A stretch of DNA of 64,000 bases from Brachybacterium vulturis (GTDB taxonomy: Bacteria > Actinomycetota > Actinomycetes > Actinomycetales > Dermabacteraceae), in contig NZ_CP023563.1 of NCBI RefSeq assembly GCF_002407185.1, positions 2,666,001 through 2,730,000 of the forward strand. Reading direction: 5' to 3'. The position numbers and the translations under genes are program-made. Under the pieces are notes generated by a model. The model worked only from the letters and a program-made list of their open reading frames with translations. It did not search any database and was not told the origin of the DNA. Positions within the stretch are counted from its first letter, which is position 1; each line of letters opens with the position of its first letter. This document shows positions 8,995 to 16,439 of this stretch, one piece after another.

Positions 8995-9000
8995 AGCCTA
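8995..9000 (-). promoter_or_regulatory. Candidate -10 box for rpsA
   Basis: TAGGCT on the minus strand, about 138 nt upstream of the rpsA ATG, would give a leader of roughly 130 nt containing the 22-bp palindrome. No clear -35 was found. Confidence 0.35.
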
Positions 9001-9112
9001 ACAGCCCGGCCGCAGATCCGCGAGGACCAGGGCATCGACCGACGGCGCCCCCGATGTGACTTCCGTCCTGTCGGGCCCTGCCCGCCGCTCCGGCTCCGCC
9101 CGGGGCGTCCGC

Positions 9113-11830
9113 TCAGTGCGCGGCCTCACGCCAGGTGCGGCCGATGCCGACACCGACCTCGAGCGGGACGGACAGCTCGTAGGCCGAGTCCATGCCGTCC
9201 TCGACGAGGGCTCGCACCCGGTCCAGCTCCCCCGGCGCGACCTCGACCACGAGCTCGTCGTGGACCTGCAGCAGCATCCGGGAGGAGAGCTCCGCCTCCC
9301 GCATCCGGCGCTCGACGGCGAGCATCGCGAGCTTGATGATGTCCGCCGCGCTGCCCTGGATCGGGGAGTTCAGCGCGACCCGCTCGGCGTTCTCACGGCG
9401 CTGACGGTTGTCGGAGGTGAGATCCGGGAGGTAGCGCCGGCGACCCAGCAGCGTCTCGGTATATCCGGTGCCCCGGGCGGTCTCCACGCTGTGGTGGAGA
9501 TAGTCGCGCACCCCGCCGAACCGCTCGAAGTAGCCGTCCCGCAGCGCGGACGCCTCGGCCCGGGAGATCCGCAGCTGCCGAGAGAGGCCGAAGGCGGACA
9601 GGCCGTAGGCCAGGCCGTAGCTGACGGCCTTGGTCTTCGAGCGCATCGCCGGGTCCACCGCGTCGGGGCTCACCCCGAACACGCGGGAGGCGACGAAGTT
9701 GTGCAGGTCCTCCCCCGAGCGGAAGGCCTCGATCAGGCCGGTGTCCTCGGACAGGTGCGCCATGATGCGCATCTCGATCTGCGAGTAGTCCGCGGTCAGC
9801 AGCGTCTCGAAGCCCTCCCCGGCGACGAACACGTCCCGGATCCGCTGGCCCTCGGCGGTGCGCACGGGGATGTTCTGCAGGTTCGGCTCGGTGGAGGCGA
9901 GACGACCGGTCGCCGCGGCGGTCTGCTGGAAGGTGGTGTGCACGCGGGAGCCGGCATCGACCACCTTGTCCAGCCCCACCAGGTACCCGGTCAGCTTGCT
10001 CATCTCGCGGAAGCGCAGCAGCCAGGACAGGAAGCGGTGCCCGGCGGAGTCGGGGTCGAGCGACTCCAGCAGATCGGTGAGGGACTCGGCGTCGGTGGAG
10101 TGGCCCGAGGAGATCTTGCGCGTGGTGGGCAGACCGAGGGTCTCGAACAGCACCACCTGGAGCTGCTTGGGCGAGGCGAGGTTGACCTCTTCCCCGACGA
10201 TCTGCCCGGCCTCGCGCTTGGCCTGCGCCACGAAGCCCTCGAACTCGTCCCGCAGGGTCCCCAGCGCCTCCTGGTCGATCGCGATGCCGCGCTCGTGCAT
10301 CGTCTCGAGCACGGTCTGCAGGGGCTGTTCGAGGTCGTCGAGGATGCTGCGGGCCCATGGCTCGCCGGCGGTGCGGGCGGTGAGCTCCTCGGCCGCGGGG
10401 TGCAGCGCCGCGGCCGCGGCCGCCAGGCGGGCCCCGGCGCGGGCGACGTGCTCGGCCCGCACCTCCGGGGTCTCCTTCTTCAGGGTCGACTCCGCGGGCT
10501 TGCGGGGCTTCGGCTCGAAGCTCGCGCCGCCCAGATCGGTCGCGAGCGCCTCGGCGTCGTAGCTGCGCGCACCGGGGCGCAGCACGAAGGACTCCAGCGA
10601 GAGGTCACGCGCTCGCTCCCCCAGCCGGTACCCGTTCAGCTCCAGCCAGGCGCGGACCGCCGGGGCATCCGCGACCCGGATCTCGGTGGCGGCGGCGAGG
10701 GCGGCGGCGAGCAGGTCGGTGGCCTCGGGGTCCAGTCGTCCCAGCTGGATCGCCCCTGCCACGGTGGGGGTCGCGAGGCCGACCAGGGCCCCGCCGCGGA
10801 CGTCCTCCACGGCGTCGAGGGCGAGCACGTCGCCGCCGGTGTCCAGCAGCTGCTGCAGCGTGGCGGCGTCCTGGACGTCCAGGACCTCTGCGGCCTGCGC
10901 CGCCTCCTCGGCGGCCTCCTCGTCCGCCCCCTCGCCCAGCAGAACGGCCGGGAGGTCACGACGGATGGTGTCACCGAAGGCGAGGTCGTCGAACACCTCG
11001 AGCACGCGGGCGCGGTCTCCCCTGCCCAGGGCGTAGTGCTCCGCGTCGGTGGGGAGGTCCAGGGTGGTGAAGGCGGCGTTCATCAGCCGGTTGCGCTCGA
11101 CGTCCGCGAGATGATCGCGCAGGGACTGGCCCGCCTTGCCCGTGATCTCCTCGGCGTGGGCGATCACGCCGGGCAGGTCGCCGTACTGGACGATCCACTT
11201 CGCGGCGGTCTTCGGGCCGACGCCGGGCACGCCCGGGAGGTTGTCCGCGGCCTCGCCCACCAGGGCCGCGAGATCGGGATAGCGCTCAGGCCGGATGCCG
11301 TACTTCTCCTCCACCGCGTCCGGGGTCATCCGACGCATCTCGGTGACGCCCTTGATGGGCTGCAGCAGGGTGACCTTCTCCCCGATCAGCTGGATCGCGT
11401 CACGGTCGCTGGAGACGATCAGCGCCTCATCGCCCGCCTCCTCGGCGCGGGCGGCGAGGGTGGCGATGATGTCGTCGGCCTCGTAGTCCTCGTAGGTCAG
11501 CCACCGCACCCCGAGCGCGTCGAGGACCTGCATGATCAGGTCGATCTGGCCGTGGAAGGCCGGTGGGGTCTCGTCGCGGCCGCCCTTGTACTGGTCGTAG
11601 ATGCGGTCGCGGAAGGTGCCGCCGGGCAGGTCGAAGGCGACCGCCACATGAGTGGGGCGCTCGGAGGCGACCACGTTGATGATCATCCGGGCGAAGCCGT
11701 ACACCGCGTTGGTCGCCTGGCCGCGGCCGTCGCTGAAGCCATCGGCGGGCAGGGCGAAGAAGGCCCGGAAGGCCATCGCGTGCCCGTCGATGAGAAGGAT
11801 GCGCTGGTCGTCGGTGTCACTCGCACTCAT
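9113..11830 (-). CDS. polA: DNA polymerase I
   Basis: Repair and Okazaki-fragment polymerase, 905 aa. The N-terminal ~300 residues are the 5'-3' (flap) nuclease, opening with RILLIDGHAMAFRAFF and containing YEADDIIATLA. The C-terminal ~390 residues are the polymerase: motif A LLTADYSQIEMRI, motif B RSKTKAVSYGLAYG, motif C LLQVHDELVVEV. The middle 3'-5' exonuclease-like region is degenerate. The expected DxE metal-binding motif is replaced by LDAVED, and the later Asp-containing motifs are not recognisable, so proofreading is probably absent, as in mycobacterial and Taq enzymes. The start at 11830 (MSASDTDDQ) is chosen over an in-frame start 18 codons earlier. It is divergent from the thioesterase gene. 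Confidence 0.97.
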   Translation of the reverse strand: MSASDTDDQRILLIDGHAMAFRAFFALPADGFSDGRGQATNAVYGFARMIINVVASERPTHVAVAFDLPGGTFRDRIYDQYKGGRDETPPAFHGQIDLIMQVLDALGVRWLTYEDYEADDIIATLAARAEEAGDEALIVSSDRDAIQLIGEKVTLLQPIKGVTEMRRMTPDAVEEKYGIRPERYPDLAALVGEAADNLPGVPGVGPKTAAKWIVQYGDLPGVIAHAEEITGKAGQSLRDHLADVERNRLMNAAFTTLDLPTDAEHYALGRGDRARVLEVFDDLAFGDTIRRDLPAVLLGEGADEEAAEEAAQAAEVLDVQDAATLQQLLDTGGDVLALDAVEDVRGGALVGLATPTVAGAIQLGRLDPEATDLLAAALAAATEIRVADAPAVRAWLELNGYRLGERARDLSLESFVLRPGARSYDAEALATDLGGASFEPKPRKPAESTLKKETPEVRAEHVARAGARLAAAAAALHPAAEELTARTAGEPWARSILDDLEQPLQTVLETMHERGIAIDQEALGTLRDEFEGFVAQAKREAGQIVGEEVNLASPKQLQVVLFETLGLPTTRKISSGHSTDAESLTDLLESLDPDSAGHRFLSWLLRFREMSKLTGYLVGLDKVVDAGSRVHTTFQQTAAATGRLASTEPNLQNIPVRTAEGQRIRDVFVAGEGFETLLTADYSQIEMRIMAHLSEDTGLIEAFRSGEDLHNFVASRVFGVSPDAVDPAMRSKTKAVSYGLAYGLSAFGLSRQLRISRAEASALRDGYFERFGGVRDYLHHSVETARGTGYTETLLGRRRYLPDLTSDNRQRRENAERVALNSPIQGSAADIIKLAMLAVERRMREAELSSRMLLQVHDELVVEVAPGELDRVRALVEDGMDSAYELSVPLEVGVGIGRTWREAAH

Positions 11831-11893
11831 GGGGAGCAGTCTCCCACGTCGCTGAGGCGCTCGCGGCCTGCTCGGCTGTGGCACGCTCGGGGC

Positions 11894-12388
11894 ATGAGCG
11901 ACTCCCTGCGCACCCCCGATCCCTCACCGGCCGCGTCCGTCCCGGGCGGTGCCCCCAGCGCGCCGCCGGTCAGCGACGAGCTGCGCGAGCACTTCGCCCC
12001 GCTGCTGCAGGGGACGCTCCTGGAGCGCTGCGGGATCGAGCTGCTCACCCTGGACGCGGGCGGCGGCACGGCGACGATGCCCGTGCAGGGCAACACCCAG
12101 CCGGCCGGGCTCCTGCACGGCGGTGCGACCATCGCGCTGGCGGAGTCCATCGCCTCCTTCGCCGCACTCCTGCAGGCCCGTGCGGCCCACGGCGACGGGG
12201 CGCAGGCGGTGGGGACGTCGGTCTCGGCCCTGCACCACCGCTCGGCCCGCAGCGGCAGGGTCCTCGCCTCCTGCACGCCGCTGCATCTGGGACGTCAGGT
12301 GGCCAATTATCAGGTCGATGTCCACGACGAGCAGGGAGGACTGCTGAGCACCGTGAGCGTCGCGACCCAGCTGCTGCCGCCGCGCTGA
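11894..12388 (+). CDS. PaaI-like hotdog-fold thioesterase
   Basis: A 164-aa acyl-CoA thioesterase-like protein of the PaaI/YbgC hotdog superfamily. The segment LLHGGATIALAES (residues 73-85) carries the conserved His-Gly-Gly turn and a Glu (E84) on the central helix, the usual catalytic set. The substrate is unknown; relatives hydrolyse phenylacetyl-CoA or DHNA-CoA, and a menaquinone role is possible but unproved. About 25 N-terminal residues are proline/alanine-rich. No Shine-Dalgarno sequence is visible; CACGCT lies 6 nt before the ATG, so it may be leaderless. It is transcribed alone, diverging from polA and converging with the lipoprotein gene. Confidence 0.88.
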   Translation: MSDSLRTPDPSPAASVPGGAPSAPPVSDELREHFAPLLQGTLLERCGIELLTLDAGGGTATMPVQGNTQPAGLLHGGATIALAESIASFAALLQARAAHGDGAQAVGTSVSALHHRSARSGRVLASCTPLHLGRQVANYQVDVHDEQGGLLSTVSVATQLLPPR

Positions 12389-12406
12389 CGTCCGCTCATC
12401 GGCGGC
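12376..12406 (+). terminator. Possible terminator overlapping the thioesterase stop codon
   Basis: 7-bp arms 12376-12382 and 12400-12406 flank a 17-nt loop that contains the stop codon. Weak evidence; no T-tract. Confidence 0.3.
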
Positions 12407-12424
12407 GCCGGGCCACGCTGCGGA

Positions 12425-13783
12425 TCATCCGGCGGCTTCGAAGCTCGTCGCCGCGCCGCCCTCCAGCGCGTGCGCCGCAGACCAGGAGTACTCGCGCAGC
12501 TCCCCGATCCGGGCGTCGGAGAGGGGTCCCAGTTCGAGCTTCCCCATCCGTCCCTCGTAGGCCACGGTCGCGCGGTCCTGGGTCTCGAGGGCCGTCCGCA
12601 TCACCCGCCGGCAGGTCTCGTAGTCGGTGCAGGCCTCGGAGCCGGTGAGGATCGCCGGGACCGCCGCGGCCAGTGCCGTGCCGGTCACCGACAGTGCGTG
12701 CTGTGCGGCCAGGCAGGCCATGGTGAACGCGTCGTACCCCTGCTGGGAGTAGGCGAAGCCCGTGCGCAGGAAGTCACTGCTGCGGTTGAGCATCATCGCT
12801 TCGTGCTCATCGGTGATCTCGCCCCCGGGCTGGTACCCGGTGGCGGAGGTCAGGCATTCCGGGAGCAGCTCCTCGGCGACCGGCAGCTGTGAGTAGTCGA
12901 CCGTCGCGGCCGGGGAGAGGCGCGCGGGGATCTGGATCGTGGGGCGGCCGTCCTCATCCAGGGTGGCGGCGTACAGCGCGGAGAGGAAGGGCGCCGATTC
13001 CTGACCGCCGTTGAGCACCAGCAGCGCCGGTGGCTCCTTCAGCACGGCCTTCACCCGGGCACCGATGTCGCCGAGGTCTCCCACCGGGTAGAACTGCTCG
13101 GACACGATCCGCCCGCTGCGCGGGTTGAGGTAGAGCTCCAGCTCCTGGAGCAGGCTGCGTCCCTGGGCGGTGTCCTCGGAGAGGAAGGCGACCGTTCCCG
13201 GGGTCCCGCCGTCGGCGGAATCGGTGCCCAGCGCGATCTGGCTGTACTGCGCGGCGAGGATCCGGTCATCGGGAGCCAGCCGCATCAGCAGGTTCGCGGT
13301 CTGCACCTCTGCGGCGCGCACGCTCATGCCCGAGGTGAACACGTCGATCACCGCCAGGCCCGCCTCGACGATGGCGGGCATCGCCGCGATCAGCGACTCC
13401 TCGTCGATCGAGGTGATCAGGCAGGTCGCGCCCGCGCCGGCCAGCTCCTCGATGACCCCGGTGAGATCTTCCCCGGGCTCCTGCATCACGTGGCGGTCGA
13501 GGAGGGTGACCTCGTGACCGAACAGGCCGTCCCAGCGAGCGTTGACGTCGATCCGCGCCTCCTCGAGGGAGACGGAGATCGCCTCCTCGAAGGCGGCCAT
13601 CCGGCCGTAGGTCGCACCGATCTGTCCGATCGCCAGCGGGGTGTCGGGCTCCTCAAGCGCCTGGGCGGTGGGAGGAGGCTGCGTCGGTCCGGCCCCCCGG
13701 CCCCGCCCGCAGCCGGTCAGCGCGCCGGCGCCGAGGATCCCGGCCCCGAGACCGCGCACCAGGGCGCGTCGTGTGATCGCCAT
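12425..13783 (-). CDS. Orphan substrate-binding lipoprotein (periplasmic-binding-protein type 1 fold)
   Basis: A 452-aa exported protein. The N-terminus has a twin arginine (RR at 5-6), a hydrophobic stretch and a lipobox LTGC with the acylated cysteine at C25, so it is probably a membrane-anchored lipoprotein. The rest resembles type-1 periplasmic binding proteins used by branched-chain amino acid/amide ABC transporters (Peripla_BP_6): an early IGQIGATYG strand, a segment with SIDEESLIAAMPAIVEAGLAVIDV, and a late YDAFTMACLAAQHAL. There are no permease or ATPase genes beside it, so the transporter partner or sensing role is unknown. The ligand cannot be told from sequence. Lgt, which would acylate it, is at 27 kb. 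Confidence 0.75.
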   Translation of the reverse strand: MAITRRALVRGLGAGILGAGALTGCGRGRGAGPTQPPPTAQALEEPDTPLAIGQIGATYGRMAAFEEAISVSLEEARIDVNARWDGLFGHEVTLLDRHVMQEPGEDLTGVIEELAGAGATCLITSIDEESLIAAMPAIVEAGLAVIDVFTSGMSVRAAEVQTANLLMRLAPDDRILAAQYSQIALGTDSADGGTPGTVAFLSEDTAQGRSLLQELELYLNPRSGRIVSEQFYPVGDLGDIGARVKAVLKEPPALLVLNGGQESAPFLSALYAATLDEDGRPTIQIPARLSPAATVDYSQLPVAEELLPECLTSATGYQPGGEITDEHEAMMLNRSSDFLRTGFAYSQQGYDAFTMACLAAQHALSVTGTALAAAVPAILTGSEACTDYETCRRVMRTALETQDRATVAYEGRMGKLELGPLSDARIGELREYSWSAAHALEGGAATSFEAAG

Positions 13784-13837
13784 CGTCGTGCAGTCCCCCT
13801 CTCCGCCCGGCCCACCCCGGGTCCGGACGGTCCCCTC

Positions 13838-14485
13838 TCAGTCCTTCGGGCCGCCCAGCTGGTCCACCACCGCGTCAGCGACCTCCCGCATGGTCAGACG
13901 ACGATCCATCGACGTCTTCTGGATCCAGCGGAACGCCTCCGGCTCGCTCAGCCCCATGTTGGTCTGCAGCAGCCCCTTGGCCCGATCCACGCGCTTGCGG
14001 GTCTCGAACCGCTCCCCCAGATCAGCGATCTCGGACTCCAGCTGGGTGATCTGCTGAAAGCGGGAGATGGCGATCTCGATCGCCGGCAGCAGGTCCGCCG
14101 GGGTGAAGGGCTTGACGACGTAGGCCATCGCGCCGGCGTCCCGGGCCCGCTCGACCAGCTCGGCCTGCGAGAAGGCGGTGAGCATCACCACGGGCGCGAG
14201 ATTGTCCTCCCCGATCCGCTCGGCGGCGGTGACACCGTCCATCTGCGGCATCTTGACGTCCATCACCACGATGTCGGGGCGCAGATCGCGGGCCTTGGCC
14301 ACGGCGCTCTCGCCGTCGCCGACGGCCGCGATCACGTCGAAGCCCGCCTCGGTCAGCGTCTCGACGATGTCCATCCGGATGAGGCTCTCGTCCTCGGCCA
14401 CCACGGCGGTGCGGCGCGGTGCGTCCGCCTGCGGCGGGGCATCGTCCTGGGCGTCGTCGGGGAGGGAAGTCGTGTCGTCAGTCAT
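13838..14485 (-). CDS. ANTAR-domain response regulator (PdtaR-like)
   Basis: A 215-aa two-domain regulator. The receiver domain (about residues 25-145) has acidic EDE at 31-33, the phospho-acceptor D76 in VVMDVKMPQMDG, and K125 in VVKPF. After a helical linker the ANTAR domain (about 150-210) contains ETRKRVDRAKGLLQ and SEPEAFRWIQKTSMDRR. ANTAR domains bind paired hexaloop RNA hairpins and act as antiterminators. PdtaR of mycobacteria, paired with the PdtaS sensor kinase, is the closest model; no kinase gene is adjacent here. The ATG at 14485 is preceded by AGGG at SD distance. It is divergent from tRNA-Leu. Confidence 0.93.
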   Translation of the reverse strand: MTDDTTSLPDDAQDDAPPQADAPRRTAVVAEDESLIRMDIVETLTEAGFDVIAAVGDGESAVAKARDLRPDIVVMDVKMPQMDGVTAAERIGEDNLAPVVMLTAFSQAELVERARDAGAMAYVVKPFTPADLLPAIEIAISRFQQITQLESEIADLGERFETRKRVDRAKGLLQTNMGLSEPEAFRWIQKTSMDRRLTMREVADAVVDQLGGPKD

Positions 14486-14561
14486 GTCGCCCTGTGTCTC
14501 GAGAAGGGCCTCTCCATCGGTGCACAGCACCTCCAGGGTCAAGGCCGGTGGTCATCAGCGG

Positions 14562-14569
14562 TATCCTAA
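14562..14569. promoter_or_regulatory. Overlapping divergent -10 boxes for tRNA-Leu (+) and the ANTAR regulator (-)
   Basis: The stretch TATCCTAA reads TATCCT on the plus strand (28 nt before the tRNA) and TAGGAT on the minus strand (about 79 nt before the ANTAR regulator ATG). Neither has a clear -35 box. Confidence 0.4.
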
Positions 14570-14594
14570 TCCAGCCCTCCTGCACGGGGGGTGA

Positions 14595-14677
14595 GCCGGG
14601 TTGGCGGAATGGTAGACGCGGCGCACTCAAAATGCGCTGTCCGTGAGGGCGTGCGGGTTCGAGTCCCGCACCCGGCA
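14595..14677 (+). tRNA. tRNA-Leu (anticodon CAA)
   Basis: The 83-nt body folds as a class II tRNA. The 7-bp acceptor stem GCCGGGT pairs with ACCCGGC, the anticodon arm GCGCA/TGCGC encloses loop CTCAAAA (anticodon CAA, decoding TTG), there is a long variable arm, and the T arm contains GGTTCGAGTCC. The CCA end is not fully encoded. Leu tRNA genes are common integration sites; the gene-poor stretch that follows fits this, but no second attachment copy was found. Confidence 0.97.
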
Positions 14678-15199
14678 CCCCTTTGCATGCAGCGTGACCA
14701 GCGATGATGCTCGTAGGACGACGCAGGACGGGCCGTTCTGAGCACGGTTCGAGCACATGCTTCTTCCGGCACGCCCGGGCCGGCCCGGGCAGACCGCCCC
14801 TCTCAGGCGCCAGCTCGGCGAAGAATCGCAGGCGGCCTCTCCGCCGGTCCTCGCCCCTCCCCCAGCGCGTGATGAGCGCTACGCCCGAGAGGCTGTCCGC
14901 GCCTCCATCGACGGTGGGACTTCCCACGTCACCAGGCGTCCCAGCGGGTCGTGGACCCGCGCGCGCTCTGTTCTCGGAGACACCAGGACATGAGGAGGAT
15001 GAGCTGCCATGGCCGACCCGCGAGGTCCGCAGGCACGCTGGTGCACGTGCTCGAGCTCGACCAGAGGTGGCTGACAGAAACCGCCCGTTGACGGATGAGA
15101 ACCTGGCAAGAAGCTGCCTACCCTGCGATCTCGACGGCCTGTCCATTCGGCCCGGGCCCGACCGGGTCTTCCTCCCCCCACTGCGAAGGTGATGTCCCC
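14678..15199. other. Gene-poor stretch downstream of tRNA-Leu
   Basis: Open frames occur on both strands because of the high GC content, but none has a recognisable domain, a ribosome binding site with a sensible start, or a clean family match. No repeat of the tRNA 3' end was seen here. It may be decayed accessory DNA. Confidence 0.5.
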
Positions 15200-15379
15200 A
15201 TGACCGTCGACGAACTGCGCGTCCTGCTTGCCGACCTCCCTGGCGATGCCGCCATCACAGTCCGGCACGACTACCGCTGCGCGCCCGTGATCGCGGCCGT
15301 GTTTGACGAGGACTACCCCACGCTCTGCTTCTCTGTGGACTTCGCGAGCGTAGAGGCCCGCTTCGATCAGCCCCACTAG
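15200..15379 (+). CDS. Small hypothetical protein, 59 aa
   Basis: Not assigned to a family. The 59-residue product starts MTVDELRVLLADLPGDAAI and is acidic, with an amphipathic helix-like start followed by alternating hydrophobic strands (AAITVRHDYR, PVIAAVFDEDY, LCFSVDFASV). This periodicity is that of a real small alpha/beta protein rather than a shadow frame. A GAAGG sequence lies about 11 nt before the ATG. It stands alone between two stretches with no recognised gene, close to the tRNA-Leu gene, and could be an accessory or element-borne gene. The upstream part of the same open frame lacks protein-like composition. Confidence 0.5.
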   Translation: MTVDELRVLLADLPGDAAITVRHDYRCAPVIAAVFDEDYPTLCFSVDFASVEARFDQPH

Positions 15380-15699
15380 CTCTTCACGAGGTACCCGCCA
15401 CTGAGCCAGCAGCCCGGCGGGGCCTGCAGCGCGCGGATCCGTCGCTGCGAGCCCGAGCTGTTCGCGGTGGTGCCACCGGGTGATGGGGCGCCGGACTTCC
15501 GATCCCGGCTGAGCACAGCACTTCTGGTGCACTCGGTCCGCTCGATCACCACGCGCCGAGTCGAGCGGCTGCTGTGGGGCTTGCCCGCAGGTCGTCGAGA
15601 GTTGATCGGGCTGCGTGTGCCGGATCGGTGCGTTCTTCGGACCGGCTCCCGAGCCACCGACGACGACGAGCAGCACAGGATGTCAGAGCAGCGCGGCGG
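15380..15699. other. Intergenic stretch without recognised gene
   Basis: Both strands contain open frames, but none shows a known motif or convincing start. Possibly remnants of accessory genes between the 59-aa gene and the SpoIIAA-like gene. Confidence 0.45.
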
Positions 15700-16059
15700 T
15701 CAACCGCGCAGCCAGACCAATGCCTCGTCGCGTTCGCCGGCGTCGAACGTCCGGACCTCGCCGGACATCAGGTTGCCGAAGAGCCCGGAGCCGGTCTGGA
15801 TCCAGGAGGCGTCGGTGACCACCGCCAGCTTCTCGACGTCGTCGAGAACACCTGCCATCTTGAAGTCCTCGATCCACGCCTTCGGCTCGATGCGACCGGG
15901 CTCGATGTCGCCGTACTCGATGAGCAGCCTGACACTGCCGTCGCGGTCGATGACCTTCTTGGTCTCGGAGCGCAGACGCTCCATCTCCTCGGTCGCCACC
16001 GAGCCGCTGTAGTCCGCGGTGACGATGTTGGTGCCTTCGATGCTGTCCGTGCTGAGCAT
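15700..16059 (-). CDS. SpoIIAA-like / STAS-SEC14 domain protein, 119 aa
   Basis: A small cytosolic protein resembling the SpoIIAA-like (DUF3478, STAS/SEC14) family, usually 115-130 aa. Characteristic features are an opening EGTNIVTADYSGSVATEEMERLR, a central strand LLIEYGDIEPGRIEPKAWIEDFK, and a late AVVTDASWIQTGSGLFG followed by EVRTFDAGERDEALVWL. Family members are often linked to membranes or phospholipids by fold similarity, but the function is unknown. The gene is monocistronic and diverges from the GH84 gene with a 380-bp gap. Family assignment rests on motif layout recognised by eye. Confidence 0.8.
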   Translation of the reverse strand: MLSTDSIEGTNIVTADYSGSVATEEMERLRSETKKVIDRDGSVRLLIEYGDIEPGRIEPKAWIEDFKMAGVLDDVEKLAVVTDASWIQTGSGLFGNLMSGEVRTFDAGERDEALVWLRG

Positions 16060-16439
16060 GATCCTCCGTCCATCGAGAATGAGTATTCCGGTGACGAACT
16101 GCTGGTCCCAGCGTATGGCCCGAGACGGGCACTGACCAGCCTCGAGATCTCATCGGTCGGCTGGCCGAGCAGACCGATGAATGGGCCGAGGACGCCGCTC
16201 CCGCGGCCTCGACGTCCTCGCCCGCTGCCGCATCGCCCTTCTCACCGAAGGACTGCTGCGCGACGTCCCGGGACTGCGGACCCGTCGCGCAGATTCATTC
16301 CGCAATACCCCTTCAGAATCTGGGGCACCCTGCTACCGTGGACCGGCGAACGTGCCGCACGTCACTCCACCGTGGCGCAGGACACACCACCCATCCCGCG
16401 AGCGCCACCCAGCGCACACGGACCCAGAAAGGCGACAAC
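16060..16439. other. Intergenic region between the STAS-like gene and the GH84 gene
   Basis: Holds the divergent promoters of both neighbours. One frame on the plus strand (around 16230-16300) has protein-like composition (CRIALLTEGLLRDVPGL) but no start, RBS or family match, so it may be a gene relic. The only specific signal seen is the candidate GH84 promoter. Confidence 0.45.
16312..16339 (+). promoter_or_regulatory. Candidate promoter of the GH84 gene
   Basis: TTCAGA (4 of 6 matches to the -35 consensus), a 16-nt spacer, then TACCGT as -10. It would give a leader of about 95 nt before the GTG at 16440. Confidence 0.4.

Noticed and set aside
9056-12388. A 1110-codon plus-strand open frame opposite polA
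   Set aside because: It is a shadow of polA in high-GC DNA. Only its last 164 codons, from the ATG at 11894, encode a real protein (the thioesterase).
14678-16439. Search for a second copy of the tRNA-Leu 3' end (attachment site)
   Set aside because: No repeat of GTTCGAGTCCCGCACCC was seen by eye, so an integrated element is not claimed.
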